A stretch of 53,476 bases of DNA from Bacillus litorisediminis (GTDB taxonomy: Bacteria; Bacillota; Bacilli; Bacillales; JC228): contig NZ_JAKZKT010000032.1 in assembly GCF_022808645.1 (NCBI RefSeq), forward strand, positions 1 through 53,476. The letters run 5' to 3'. The position numbers were made by a program, and so were the translations under genes. Below, one piece after another: positions 9,430 to 18,690 of this stretch. Numbering within the stretch: the first letter of the stretch is position 1; every line of letters starts with the position of its first letter. The notes under the pieces are model-generated. The model did no database searches. It was not told the DNA's origin and saw nothing but the letters and a program-made list of their open reading frames with translations.

Positions 9430-11406
9430 TCAGCCTTTATTATTTATTTCATCTTCATTAGTAGGGTCTTGAGAAGTTTCGTCATTTTCATTCACAGTGC
9501 CGTCTTCCGTATCATCCGCTTTTTTGCCGATATTTACGGTTACATCTTCGGTAGAAGCGGATTTGTTTTCACGGTTAGGAAGTGTACCATGATCGATTAG
9601 ATGCTTAATTTGTTCAGCATCTAATGTTTCTACCTCAAGCAGCGTATTCGCCACCAAATCCAGTTTATCACGATTTTCTGTTAAGATTTTCTTCGCTCTG
9701 TCATAGCACTCTTTAATGATACGCTGAATTTCTAGGTCAATTTCATAAGCAATCGCATCTGAGTAGTTTTGATCGTTATTGAAATCTCTGCCTAAGAAGA
9801 CATTTCCGCCTTGAGATTGGCCAAATTGAAGCGGTCCTAATTTTTCACTCATACCGTATTCGGTTACCATGCTTCTTGCAATTCCGGTTGCACGCTGAAA
9901 ATCGTTATGGGCACCCGTGCTTACTTCGCCAAATACGATTTCCTCCGCTACCCGGCCGCCAAGTAATCCGGTGATTTTATCCAGAAGTTCTGGTTTTGTC
10001 ATGAAGTAACGGTCTTCTTTTGGAAGCATAACCGCATAACCGCCAGCGCGGCCGCGAGGAACGATCGTTACTTTATGAACCATTTCCGCATCATCCAGCA
10101 CGACACCAATAATGGTGTGACCACCTTCGTGAAACGCAACAATTTTTCTTTCCTTTTCTGATATAACACGGCTTTTCTTAGCTGGACCAGCAATTACACG
10201 ATCCGTTGCCTCGTCAATATCAGACATATCGATTTTCTTTTTATTACGTCTGGCTGCAACAAGCGCAGCTTCGTTTAACAGGTTCTCTAAATCTGCACCA
10301 GAGAATCCAGGTGTACGGGATGCAATCGCTTTTAAATCAATGGATTCATCTAAAGGCTTATTGCGCGCGTGAACCTTCAATACTTCTTCCCGACCTTTTA
10401 AATCAGGGCGATCAACAGTGATTTGACGGTCAAAACGTCCAGGTCTCAGCAAGGCTGGGTCCAAAATGTCAGGTCTGTTAGTAGCTGCAATGATAATGAT
10501 TCCTTCATTTGCACCAAAACCATCCATTTCAACTAGTAACTGGTTAAGGGTTTGTTCACGTTCGTCATGACCCCCGCCCAAACCAGCTCCACGCTGACGT
10601 CCTACTGCATCAATTTCGTCGATAAAAATGATACAAGGTGCGTTTTTCTTGGCATTCTCAAATAAGTCACGAACACGAGAAGCACCGACACCGACAAACA
10701 TTTCAACAAAGTCTGAACCGCTTATCGAGAAGAAAGGAACTCCAGCTTCGCCTGCAGCGGCTCTTGCTAGTAAGGTTTTACCTGTTCCAGGAGGTCCGAC
10801 AAGCAAGATTCCTTTAGGGATACGGGCACCGACACTGGCAAATTTGCGAGGGTCTTTGAGGAAGTCTACCACTTCCACAAGTTCTGCTTTCTCTTCATCA
10901 GCGCCAGCTACATCTTTAAATCTAACCTTTTTCTTTTCTTCATTATAAAGCTTTGCCTTACTTTTCCCAAAGTTCATAACACGGCTGCCGCCGCCTTGCG
11001 CTTGGTTCAGTAAGAAGAAGAATAAAATGAAGATGATGATGAATGGAATCATTGTGGTGAAGAATGAAACCCATCCACTTTGCTCTTCAGCCTGTAAAAC
11101 TTCAACCTCTGTATCTGTTTCAGCTGCAGATTTATTTACAATTTCGATTGTTGTGCTATCAATAGGAACATACGTTACAAAAAATTGATTTTCAGGATCT
11201 CCTTCGAGATGCCCGCGTACCTCATACACCCCGCGCTCGGGCTGCATCGAGAAGTTTTCAACATCACCCGCCTCCAGGTGAGCGATGAATTCATTGTATT
11301 TTAGACTTTTTGTTGGTTCATTGTTATTGTTAAAAAAACTAACAACGCCAATTATGACCAAAAAAATTAATAAATAAAAGATGGTGTTTCGGAAGATCCG
11401 GTTCAT
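9430..11406 (-). CDS. ftsH: ATP-dependent zinc metalloprotease FtsH
   Basis: Membrane AAA+ protease that degrades misfolded membrane proteins and regulators. Two transmembrane segments (about 8-25 and 113-134) flank an extracytoplasmic domain. Then come Walker A GPPGTGKT (204-211), Walker B IIFIDEID, the second region of homology around [15 protein letters not shown], and the zinc site HEGGH near residue 430. The acidic C-terminal tail is somewhat long, giving 658 aa against about 637 in B. subtilis. GAGGAGG precedes the ATG. The gene has its own promoter and terminator. Confidence 0.97.
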   Translation of the reverse strand: MNRIFRNTIFYLLIFLVIIGVVSFFNNNNEPTKSLKYNEFIAHLEAGDVENFSMQPERGVYEVRGHLEGDPENQFFVTYVPIDSTTIEIVNKSAAETDTEVEVLQAEEQSGWVSFFTTMIPFIIIFILFFFLLNQAQGGGSRVMNFGKSKAKLYNEEKKKVRFKDVAGADEEKAELVEVVDFLKDPRKFASVGARIPKGILLVGPPGTGKTLLARAAAGEAGVPFFSISGSDFVEMFVGVGASRVRDLFENAKKNAPCIIFIDEIDAVGRQRGAGLGGGHDEREQTLNQLLVEMDGFGANEGIIIIAATNRPDILDPALLRPGRFDRQITVDRPDLKGREEVLKVHARNKPLDESIDLKAIASRTPGFSGADLENLLNEAALVAARRNKKKIDMSDIDEATDRVIAGPAKKSRVISEKERKIVAFHEGGHTIIGVVLDDAEMVHKVTIVPRGRAGGYAVMLPKEDRYFMTKPELLDKITGLLGGRVAEEIVFGEVSTGAHNDFQRATGIARSMVTEYGMSEKLGPLQFGQSQGGNVFLGRDFNNDQNYSDAIAYEIDLEIQRIIKECYDRAKKILTENRDKLDLVANTLLEVETLDAEQIKHLIDHGTLPNRENKSASTEDVTVNIGKKADDTEDGTVNENDETSQDPTNEDEINNKG

Positions 11407-11442
11407 CTCTTACCTCCTCACATGGGAAACAAACTATATTCA

Positions 11443-11472
11443 ATAGTATCATAGAGATTATGCACAGTACAA
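11443..11472 (-). promoter_or_regulatory. Predicted ftsH promoter
   Basis: Minus-strand TTGTAC (11467-11472), 18-nt spacer, TACTAT (11443-11448), about 37 nt before the ftsH ATG. Moderate sigma-A match. Confidence 0.5.
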
Positions 11473-11524
11473 TGATTTGAATTGACTAAGGTGAACGATA
11501 ATCCAAGCATTTAATGTATATGTG

Positions 11525-12070
11525 TTAATCGTTATTTTGGTATACTTCTGGCTTTAGTACACCTATATAAGGCAAATTCCTGTATTTCTCAGCGTAATCT
11601 AATCCGTATCCTACAACAAATTCATCAGGTACAATAAACCCGACATAATCTGCTTGAATATCCGCTTTTCTGCCTGTTGGCTTATCTAAGAGGGTGACAA
11701 TTTTAATGGATTTCGCTTTTCGATATCGAAAGAGTTCCACTAAATAGCTCAGTGTTAAACCACTGTCAATGATATCCTCAATAATAAGTATCTCTCTGCC
11801 TTCTACAGAAGTATCCAGATCCTTTAAAATCTTCACTTCACCTGAAGAAACAGTAGAGTTTCCATAGCTGGATACATCCATAAAGTCCATCTCTAAATGA
11901 GTGTCAATTCGTTTTACTAAATCACCCATAAAGAGCATGGCTCCCTTTAATACGCCTATCACTAATGGAAAGCGGTCTTGATAATCTTTTGTTAGCTGAT
12001 TTGCCAATTCTGCAATTTTTTCGTGTATTTCTTGCTCTGATATTAAGACTTTTTCAATATCTTCTTTCAT
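11525..12070 (-). CDS. hpt: Hypoxanthine(-guanine) phosphoribosyltransferase
   Basis: Purine salvage enzyme converting hypoxanthine or guanine to IMP or GMP with PRPP. The 181-aa product has the PRPP-binding motif [15 protein letters not shown] (about 95-110) and the [13 protein letters not shown] loop near residue 40. It lies 11 nt after tilS, the same tilS-hpt-ftsH order as in B. subtilis, where the two upstream products are functionally linked. Confidence 0.96.
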   Translation of the reverse strand: MKEDIEKVLISEQEIHEKIAELANQLTKDYQDRFPLVIGVLKGAMLFMGDLVKRIDTHLEMDFMDVSSYGNSTVSSGEVKILKDLDTSVEGREILIIEDIIDSGLTLSYLVELFRYRKAKSIKIVTLLDKPTGRKADIQADYVGFIVPDEFVVGYGLDYAEKYRNLPYIGVLKPEVYQNND

Positions 12071-12081
12071 GGTTGCGTCCC

Positions 12082-13461
12082 CTATCTATATCGGAGTATG
12101 TATATTGCTTCTTTAGAACTTCTTGCTTCATAACTGGATTTTTTTAAACCTGGTACCCATAATATGTTTCCCGATTGATCTGTTACAATTGGCCAGACAT
12201 TTCTTTGCTGCAAAGGAATTTTTTCATCAATAAATAAATCCTTAATTTTCTTATGGCCATTTAGACCGAAAGGCTTGATTCGGTCTCCTGACCGTCGCGT
12301 TCTTACAATGAGCGGTATTTTAGTGCCTTCTGCTAGACGAAAAATAGAAAGGGAGTTTTGATCTGAATCCGGATCCTCTACAATCTTCTCAAAGGATAGA
12401 GTGGCACCATTAGGCAAGGATATTGAATCCCCCGGATTGAAAAGGTGCTCGTAAATTTCCTCTTCTTCATTCTCGTATGTAAATATACCGTTATCATAGG
12501 AACGAATGAAAAATAGGCCTTTAGGAAGATATACAGTTCCAGAGGGATGGCCTTTGAACAAATGTAGGATCTGTTCAATATGTACGGCAGACAAATTAGA
12601 GGGTACTTCCTTATAAAGATAGTTTAATATTAGATGAATCCCTCTTCTTTGTAAAGGTTGAGGTAGTTGCAAATACTTCTCTACAGAGATTGTAAACAAG
12701 CCTGCTTTTTTCCTTTTCACTACTTTATTCAAATACTCGTCTGTTAATACCTGCAGATAAGCCTCATCCTCGATTAACTCTTCACTAAAACGCTGAAATT
12801 GTTTAGAAACCTCAGGATTCTCATTTTTTAATGATGGCAGGACTAAATGTCTAAAACGGTTTCTTGTGTAATCCAATTTATCATTGGTTGGGTCTCTGCG
12901 AGGCTCTAAATGAAAGGAACGGCAGTATTGTTCAATTTCAGTTTTTTCAACCGACAAAAAAGGCCTAATAATATGTCCATTCGCAAATGGCCTTTTATAG
13001 GGAATACCGCTTCTGCCCATCATGGTACTTCCTCTGGTCAGACTCATCAATATTGTTTCAATCTGATCATCTCCGTGGTGGGCTAGAACAAGCTTAGTAG
13101 CCTTGTATCGTTCCATGACCTCTTTAAAAAATGAATATCTGCAAATCCTTGCGGCTTTCTGTGAACTTAACTTTTTCTCTTCCTGATAACGTGTTACATC
13201 AATCTGTTTACCTTCAAACGGTATTTCCAAAGTTTCACAAAACCCTTTTACATAAAGCAGGTCTTCATAGGACTGTTGCCCTCTAAACATATGGTCAACA
13301 TGAGTACAAATAAGATCTATTTGATAGTGTTGCCTATATTTATGTAAAAAATGAAGTAATGCAAGAGAATCAGGTCCCCCTGATACACCCACAACTAAGA
13401 TGTCACCTTTTTCAATCAGCCTATGTTTTTGAATAAATGAATGAACTTTTTGATCAAACAT
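12082..13461 (-). CDS. tilS: tRNA(Ile)-lysidine synthetase
   Basis: Modifies C34 of the CAU-anticodon tRNA-Ile to lysidine so that it reads AUA, an essential step. The product (459 aa) has the N-type ATP pyrophosphatase P-loop [16 protein letters not shown] at residue ~25, [14 protein letters not shown] downstream, and a C-terminal TilS substrate-binding domain ending in [13 protein letters not shown]. It begins an operon with hpt. A candidate promoter overlapping a large inverted repeat lies upstream (13518-13563). Confidence 0.96.
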   Translation of the reverse strand: MFDQKVHSFIQKHRLIEKGDILVVGVSGGPDSLALLHFLHKYRQHYQIDLICTHVDHMFRGQQSYEDLLYVKGFCETLEIPFEGKQIDVTRYQEEKKLSSQKAARICRYSFFKEVMERYKATKLVLAHHGDDQIETILMSLTRGSTMMGRSGIPYKRPFANGHIIRPFLSVEKTEIEQYCRSFHLEPRRDPTNDKLDYTRNRFRHLVLPSLKNENPEVSKQFQRFSEELIEDEAYLQVLTDEYLNKVVKRKKAGLFTISVEKYLQLPQPLQRRGIHLILNYLYKEVPSNLSAVHIEQILHLFKGHPSGTVYLPKGLFFIRSYDNGIFTYENEEEEIYEHLFNPGDSISLPNGATLSFEKIVEDPDSDQNSLSIFRLAEGTKIPLIVRTRRSGDRIKPFGLNGHKKIKDLFIDEKIPLQQRNVWPIVTDQSGNILWVPGLKKSSYEARSSKEAIYILRYR

Positions 13462-13517
13462 GTTATCGTCCTCATTTTGGATTAATTCAGTTACATACGT
13501 TCTCCTGAGGAATTTGT

Positions 13518-13563
13518 TTATTACTATTAATACATATGTTCATTCAAATGAATGTAACGTATG
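13518..13563 (-). promoter_or_regulatory. Putative tilS promoter overlapping an inverted repeat
   Basis: Minus-strand TTGAAT (13542-13547), 18-nt spacer, TAATAA (13518-13523). The -35 lies inside an imperfect palindrome of about 13 bp per arm (arms 13533-13545 and 13550-13563, AAAT loop, one bulged T). The repeat could be an operator or a weak terminator for yabT. The flanking gap 13564-13656 shows nothing else. Confidence 0.35.
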
Positions 13564-13656
13564 AATATCGTACCACTCCATTACTTAGAGGGCAAAAGTT
13601 AGCCTGCATTTTTATCGATTTTTCACAAATTGTTCAAAGATACAGTCCAGAAAAAA

Positions 13657-14655
13657 TTATCCGCCCACCATTTCATAAACAATGTATAGGGTATAAAAAA
13701 CCGCTACAACGGCCACAAGCAATATGGTTTCAAGAACCGATCCCACTTTTCTTTTTTTCCTTTTTTGGTAGCGAGAAGCATTCTGAATCTGAGAATGGCT
13801 TACAGGATTGTTGTTGATCATGCCAGATGAATTAGCTGTGACAGCAGCTTGTTTATACGATTTACATTCAAGCAATGCTTTTCTCATTTCGAAAGCTGAT
13901 TGGAATTCTCCCTTAATTGCTTTTATTAAAATAGGTTCAAACGGTTTTAATTCATTTATACCTTCTATCTTCTTCCTAATTAAACTAAATGAATCTCCTT
14001 TTTTCTCAAAACGTCCGCCATAATAAAGAGTAAGAATGACCATAACGACCGCAAAAAGGTCATAGCTCGGTTCCGCCTTTCTCGAACCGAGCCCCCAATA
14101 CCCCCGGTCATAGAATTCAGTAAATTCCTTTATCGACCTGCCTATTTGAGTAGTCCCGCCTACATCGACACACCTGATTCTAGGCGGAGGACCAGATATC
14201 ATTAAATTTTCAGGTTTTAAATCTCCGAATACCCATCCTAACTGATGCAGTTCGTGGAGATCTTTCAGGAGCTGGATAATAAGTACCATAATCCATGATG
14301 AGCCTCTCTCTTGAATGAAGCCCATCATATCTTTTCCTTTTATATATTCCATTGAATAAAACGGAATAGAAATACCTTTTACTTCCCAATCATCGACATC
14401 GTATAAAGAAGGTCCGAGGGCAGACCCTTGGACCTTCGCTAATGCTTTCAATACATTTACTTCCGAGGCAACAATTGATGTTTCAGTGCTTAATTTAATG
14501 GCCACCGCTAAATGCCCGCTGGTTTCAGCGAGATAAACGGTTCCATTTGCTCCATAGCCCAGTTCCTTTTTTATCCGATACATTTCCTGATGCCATTTCC
14601 CTTGAATCACCGTTCCAGGGGGCAGCTTAAACGGACTCTTCATAGTAGGATTCAT
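13657..14655 (-). CDS. yabT: YabT, membrane-anchored Ser/Thr protein kinase
   Basis: Hanks-type kinase (332 aa from the chosen start) with glycine loop GYGANGTVYLAE, lysine in VAIKLS, catalytic segment FGDLKPENLM and magnesium loop DVGGT in place of the usual HRD and DFG. A single C-terminal transmembrane helix (SVLETILLVAVVAVFYTLYI) replaces an extracellular sensor domain. The B. subtilis orthologue is a DNA-stimulated sporulation kinase that phosphorylates RecA. I start at ATG 14655, with GAGGAG eight nt upstream; the ATG six nt earlier is too close to that site. The 5' end overlaps yabS. Confidence 0.92.
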   Translation of the reverse strand: MNPTMKSPFKLPPGTVIQGKWHQEMYRIKKELGYGANGTVYLAETSGHLAVAIKLSTETSIVASEVNVLKALAKVQGSALGPSLYDVDDWEVKGISIPFYSMEYIKGKDMMGFIQERGSSWIMVLIIQLLKDLHELHQLGWVFGDLKPENLMISGPPPRIRCVDVGGTTQIGRSIKEFTEFYDRGYWGLGSRKAEPSYDLFAVVMVILTLYYGGRFEKKGDSFSLIRKKIEGINELKPFEPILIKAIKGEFQSAFEMRKALLECKSYKQAAVTANSSGMINNNPVSHSQIQNASRYQKRKKRKVGSVLETILLVAVVAVFYTLYIVYEMVGG

Positions 14656-15370
14656 CGTCATTTCTCCTCGAGTATCCCTTTAAGCTTGAACGCTTTGGCC
14701 TAAATTGTTGAATGGCTTCTCTTATCGCAGGTCCTGTTGGCGTAATACCTCCAACCGACAGTTTTGAAAAAACACTGGTTAAAGATTCTAGCTTAGGTGT
14801 CCAATCCAACAATTTTTCGACATCTTTCCTTTTCCCGGGAAATACATAAAGTGAAAACAGGTTATTTCCCATCCGTGCATTTAGGCTTAAAGATAAGTCC
14901 AGCAATGCTTCTTTAACGGTTGGCAGTTTGTGCTTCATACTTGCAGACGTATCGACAAGAATCAGCACTTCCAGGTCTACAGTTTCCCCTAGCTCGTCCA
15001 CTACCTCCATCACTTCTCCTCTTTTTTCAGGCGGCAAGCTTTCTAATGTTTGTGAACGTCCCAAAATTTGCTGTAATTCTTTATTGACAACTCCCTGAAT
15101 GGTTTGTGTCATCGCTTTTCTCGTAACCATCTGAACAGTCTGCGACAAGCTTTGGGAATATACAACTTGGCTGACTCCTCCGCCCGAAAGTGCGATTTCT
15201 TCTATTTCCTTCATACCAGACTCATCAATCACGTCATTTTCCATAACACCAATCACATTAACTGTAATACCCTCTTCATTAGCTAAAGCAGCCATAGCAA
15301 TCGGGTCTTCTCCATGATTTGAGCAACCGTCCGTTATCAGCAAAATTTGCTTTAAAGTACCTGGTTTCAT
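14627..15370 (-). CDS. yabS: YabS, von Willebrand A-type domain protein
   Basis: A 247-aa protein of unknown function located between spoIIE and yabT, as in B. subtilis. It carries vWA motifs in reversed order: the TDG-containing half (LLITDGCSNHGED) comes first and the DxSxS metal-site half (LVDTSASMK) starts near residue 118, followed by the GGITPTGPAIREA strand. There is no signal peptide or membrane segment, so it is probably cytoplasmic. GGAGGG precedes the ATG. Its partner may be the YabT kinase, judged only from the overlap of the two genes. Confidence 0.88.
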   Translation of the reverse strand: MKPGTLKQILLITDGCSNHGEDPIAMAALANEEGITVNVIGVMENDVIDESGMKEIEEIALSGGGVSQVVYSQSLSQTVQMVTRKAMTQTIQGVVNKELQQILGRSQTLESLPPEKRGEVMEVVDELGETVDLEVLILVDTSASMKHKLPTVKEALLDLSLSLNARMGNNLFSLYVFPGKRKDVEKLLDWTPKLESLTSVFSKLSVGGITPTGPAIREAIQQFRPKRSSLKGYSRRNDDESYYEESV

Positions 15371-15461
15371 CGTTCTCCCTCCAACAAATTGTTGTTACCA
15401 TCTTCGACCGATTGAGGGAGAAATATACTTACAGCTTTTTAAATCACCCCTTAAAGACTGG

Positions 15462-17933
15462 TTATAATGCTTTTCTTTTCGTTAAATTTAATGGAATTGC
15501 AGCCCATTTTGGCGTATTATGCTCTAATCTTGCTACAATAATGGTCATGTCATCCTTGATTTCGCCCGTGCCGGAACGGATAACCTCCTCCATAATTAAA
15601 TCGGCAATTTCCTGTGGCTCATCGGTTTGCAGTTCCTTCAATTTCCGTTTCATCCATAATTCATAGTTTTCGACATGACGCGGACCTTCAAATACACCAT
15701 CACTCATCATCACTAATATGTCGCCTGCTTTAAGCTGCTCAGAAACAACGTCTACCTCAAATTCCTGAATGATACCTATTGGAAGGTTGCTGGCCTGGAT
15801 CTTTTTAATTTGGTTTCCTCTTTTTATAAAACTTGGTGTTGACCCGATTTTTAAAAACCGGGAGCTTGCATCCTGGAGGTCAATAATGGCCAGGTCGAGC
15901 GTAGAAAAAATTTCATCTGTTGTCCGCAAAGACAAAATGGAGTTAACTGATTTAATTGCAACTTTTTCCTCTATTCCTGAAAGCAGAATTTTTCTTAACA
16001 GCTGAAGCGTTTCATTACTTTCATGGTGAGCACGTTCCCCGTTACCCATACCATCACTAATAGCAATAGCATATTTCCCCATTCCAAGCTCTATGGTAGA
16101 ATAACTGTCTCCTGAAACGAGTCCCCCATCTTTTGCAGCATGGGCAACTCCAACTGAAACTGTAAATCGTTTGGATGATCGGAACGTTACATGAATATCT
16201 CCTCCCAAAAATAGCTGTTCCTTTTGCTGAACGACGATATTCTCTCCGCAAATATCAGAAAGAAGTGGGGCAATAAGCTTTTCACATTCACCATTCGCAT
16301 AGCTGCTAGGAACAGTCATTTCGATATCAACATTTCCTTGTGTAAGACTAAAAATCTCCACCTGACTGACATCGAGCCCAAAAGACTGAAGAGCATCTAA
16401 AATTTGTTCCTCTTGTGCTTCGTGATTTTCTCTTTCACGCTGGATTTCCCTCGCAAAATTACCCATTACCTCGGAAACTCCCTGCAATTGATTGGCTACA
16501 AGCTTCCGGCTCTCTTTCACCTGCCTTTTGAGCTTTTGATTTGCCTGATAAAACGTCAATTCATGCCTAATTGCTTCAACAACTTGATTAGATCGTGTAC
16601 AATGCTTAGACCAATCCCGCTTCACTTTTTGCGAAAGCTGTCCATGATTGTTTTCTAAATCCTGCATAATTTTACTCATGCCATCATAGGTTGTATTAAA
16701 GTTCTTTGCCCAACAGTAATCCTTTTTAAAGCAGGTTTGACACGTCTTTTCAGTTACTTTGCTTAAAAAATAATCAAGTTCTTTACTCTCGTCCTCCTCG
16801 TCTGCGCTTTCGATTTGTTGAAAACTATTGGACAAAGCCTGAAACACAGCTGAAAATTGGTTGACTCTTTTAGCGGTAACGTCCCTTACCTTTCTCATAT
16901 AAAGCTGCTGTTCTTGAGCATATTCAGTAGTCCCAGGAATATATTTGGCAATCCGGCTCGTTAAAACCTTGGGGGTTAAGAAAAACAATACGATTGCTGC
17001 AAAGGATTCATATAAACTTTTGACAAGGGTACCTTCCCCTTGACCATACATCCCAATCAGTAAAGTTGAGATAAAAAGGCCAATTGCAACACCTGGTTTT
17101 TTTCCTTCCTTCAGCAAACCTCCTAACAGGCCTGAAAAGGCAAGGAGACTCATATGAAAGAAACTTGAAATGTTTGCGAGACTGAAAATTAATCCGGTTA
17201 CTACCCCTACAGTCGACCCAACAGTCGCACCGGCCACAAAAGCAAAAATTAACACCAAATATCTGGACATCACATGTTCAATTGAAATACCGTACAGAGT
17301 CCATCCGATTGTTCCGGTCATGACCGAAGCCAATAAAATAATTAGACAAACAATCTCTTCTGTTTTTAATGCCTGCTTCCGTTTTTTTACAGCCAGAAGC
17401 GGAATGCTTTGAAGAAAAATTAATGTCAAAATAAAGGCTAAACAACCTTCTACCGAACCCATCATAATATCGTATAAAGATATAAAACCGTTTGTAATAA
17501 AAGCTGCTGTAATGTTACCTACTAAAGTAAAAGCAAAGATGGCTAACGGCAGGGATCGATATGGATTCCTTTTTCCTTGCTTTGTTACTTTAAAAAATAG
17601 GAGAAAAGCAAGAGAGAGGAAAAAGGAATGAGCCGTATGTCCAAATGAGATAGTAATAGCTCCACTGACTACCCCTATTAAAGCGATTGGTGCATGCTGT
17701 TTTTTCAGCATTAAAACAGCCGCAAAGAATGGCAGACTAAATGGCGTCAGCTGAGATAAAATAAATGCTCTTCCTAATAAGAAGCCGATCATGAAAATAA
17801 GCAGACCCTTTTGAATAAATAATGCCTCAATTTTTTTTAGGAGAAATTCCATTCCTTTTGAGAATCTGGCCCTCGTCTGGTTCATGTTGATGTTCTGAAC
17901 AGGTTCTACTAGGTTACGTTCTACCTTTTCCAT
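15462..17933 (-). CDS. spoIIE: Stage II sporulation protein E, PP2C phosphatase
   Basis: Dephosphorylates SpoIIAA to activate sigma-F in the forespore and associates with the FtsZ ring at polar division. The product (823 aa) has an N-terminal membrane region of about 10 helices (to about residue 330), a central FtsZ-interacting region, and a C-terminal PP2C domain. That domain has metal-site aspartates in SGDSYSTIELG, AIAISDGMGNGERA and ILVMMSDGVFEGP, and ends with DDMTIIVARL. It starts the spoIIE-yabS-yabT group from a Spo0A-type promoter. Confidence 0.97.
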   Translation of the reverse strand: MEKVERNLVEPVQNINMNQTRARFSKGMEFLLKKIEALFIQKGLLIFMIGFLLGRAFILSQLTPFSLPFFAAVLMLKKQHAPIALIGVVSGAITISFGHTAHSFFLSLAFLLFFKVTKQGKRNPYRSLPLAIFAFTLVGNITAAFITNGFISLYDIMMGSVEGCLAFILTLIFLQSIPLLAVKKRKQALKTEEIVCLIILLASVMTGTIGWTLYGISIEHVMSRYLVLIFAFVAGATVGSTVGVVTGLIFSLANISSFFHMSLLAFSGLLGGLLKEGKKPGVAIGLFISTLLIGMYGQGEGTLVKSLYESFAAIVLFFLTPKVLTSRIAKYIPGTTEYAQEQQLYMRKVRDVTAKRVNQFSAVFQALSNSFQQIESADEEDESKELDYFLSKVTEKTCQTCFKKDYCWAKNFNTTYDGMSKIMQDLENNHGQLSQKVKRDWSKHCTRSNQVVEAIRHELTFYQANQKLKRQVKESRKLVANQLQGVSEVMGNFAREIQRERENHEAQEEQILDALQSFGLDVSQVEIFSLTQGNVDIEMTVPSSYANGECEKLIAPLLSDICGENIVVQQKEQLFLGGDIHVTFRSSKRFTVSVGVAHAAKDGGLVSGDSYSTIELGMGKYAIAISDGMGNGERAHHESNETLQLLRKILLSGIEEKVAIKSVNSILSLRTTDEIFSTLDLAIIDLQDASSRFLKIGSTPSFIKRGNQIKKIQASNLPIGIIQEFEVDVVSEQLKAGDILVMMSDGVFEGPRHVENYELWMKRKLKELQTDEPQEIADLIMEEVIRSGTGEIKDDMTIIVARLEHNTPKWAAIPLNLTKRKAL

Positions 17934-17969
17934 TTTCTCAACACTCCTTCATCGTTTATCGTTCTGTTC

Positions 17970-18034
17970 ATTATAAAAGGGACAAGTCTCAAAGTTTGTC
18001 AAAATGACAGAATGACTTCAAAGAATCTTTCGAC
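17970..18034 (-). promoter_or_regulatory. spoIIE promoter with 21-bp spacer and Spo0A boxes
   Basis: Minus-strand TTGACA (17997-18002) and TATAAT (17970-17975) are both perfect but separated by 21 bp, the unusual spacing known for Spo0A-activated sigma-A promoters such as spoIIE. Nearby 0A-box-like heptamers (consensus TGTCGAA) are GGTCGAA at 18028-18034 (minus) and TGTCAAA at 17997-18003 (plus), the latter overlapping the -35. Confidence 0.8.
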
Positions 18035-18224
18035 CTTTTTCATTAAAAACACAGATAAGTGGACAAAGGATGTAAATAGCGAACCTTCTATTTTCGTATT
18101 TCGCTCATAAATGCGGAGGGCTCTGTTTAATAGGAAGGCGATGGTAATCAGCCAATTTCGAGGACTCCAGATAGTCGGACATAATTCGAAGTCTATTTAA
18201 TTTTGTGACAAAATTTTTTGGGGG

Positions 18225-18253
18225 TTGACAGTATTGCCTGTTCTCAGTAAGAT
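18225..18253 (+). promoter_or_regulatory. Promoter of the tRNA-Met/tRNA-Glu unit
   Basis: Plus-strand TTGACA (18225-18230), 17-nt spacer, TAAGAT (18248-18253), 20 nt before the tRNA-Met 5' end. A 17-bp palindrome (AATTTTGT-G-ACAAAATT, 18199-18215) sits just upstream of the -35. The rest of 18035-18198 shows no gene. Confidence 0.8.
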
Positions 18254-18273
18254 AAGTCTTGTGTGATTTTTTT

Positions 18274-18347
18274 GGCGGCGTAGCTCAGCTGGCTAGAGCG
18301 TACGGTTCATACCCGTGAGGTCGGGGGTTCGATCCCCTCCGCCGCTA
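18274..18347 (+). tRNA. tRNA-Met (CAU), elongator type
   Basis: A 74-nt cloverleaf can be drawn: acceptor GGCGGCG / CGCCGCU ending in discriminator A, D-arm GCTC-AGCTGGCTA-GAGC, anticodon loop TTCATAC between ACGG and CCGT, and T-arm GGGGG-TTCGATC-CCCTC. The G1-U72 end matches the elongator methionine tRNA of Bacillus. The 3' CCA is not encoded (TTA follows), so it must be added after transcription. It lies on the strand opposite to its neighbours. Confidence 0.95.
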
Positions 18348-18373
18348 TTACGAAAAGCGAAATCCGCTAATAT

Positions 18374-18445
18374 GGCCCGTTGGTCAAGTGGTTAAGACAC
18401 CGCCCTTTCACGGCGGTAACACGGGTTCGAATCCCGTACGGGTCA
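18374..18445 (+). tRNA. tRNA-Glu (UUC)
   Basis: A 72-nt cloverleaf: acceptor GGCCCGT / ACGGGTC with discriminator A, anticodon loop CTTTCAC between CCGCC and GGCGG, and T-arm ACGGG-TTCGAAT-CCCGT. CCA is not encoded. It is 26 nt downstream of tRNA-Met and shares its promoter and terminator; the pair corresponds to the trnSL Met-Glu genes beside spoIIE in B. subtilis. Confidence 0.96.
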
Positions 18446-18451
18446 CTACTG

Positions 18452-18488
18452 AAAAACCCCCATGCACCTGGTGTGCATGGGGGTTTTC
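18452..18488 (+). terminator. Terminator of the tRNA-Met/Glu unit
   Basis: An 11-bp GC-rich stem CCCCCATGCAC / GTGCATGGGGG (18457-18467 and 18473-18483) is extended by AAAA/TTTT pairing. It lies directly after tRNA-Glu. Confidence 0.9.
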
Positions 18489-18592
18489 TATTTGGATTTT
18501 TAGTTTCAAGCGGTAATTTACATTTTCATGCGCTAATCGTCATTTTCCCAATGTGTCAAGATTTCAGGCTACTGTTCATTTATGCAATCAAC

Positions 18593-18627
18593 AAAAAAAG
18601 ACCCCGCTCATTTTCCCGAGCTGAGTC
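18593..18627 (-). terminator. yabR terminator
   Basis: Minus-strand arms GACTCAGCTC and GAGCGGGGTC (one mismatch, G-U pairs) around an 8-nt loop, followed by seven U. It lies about 65 nt past the yabR stop and faces the tRNA terminator, ending the leftward unit. Confidence 0.65.
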
Positions 18628-18690
18628 ATTTTCCGCGCCGTGCTTTAAAAATACATCAAACAATCTTAATTTATATGATGAGACAGCAAG

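Noticed and set aside
13536-13817. A 93-codon plus-strand ORF facing yabT
   Set aside because: It is antisense to the yabT 3' end and its intergenic region, with low-complexity aromatic composition and no ribosome binding site.
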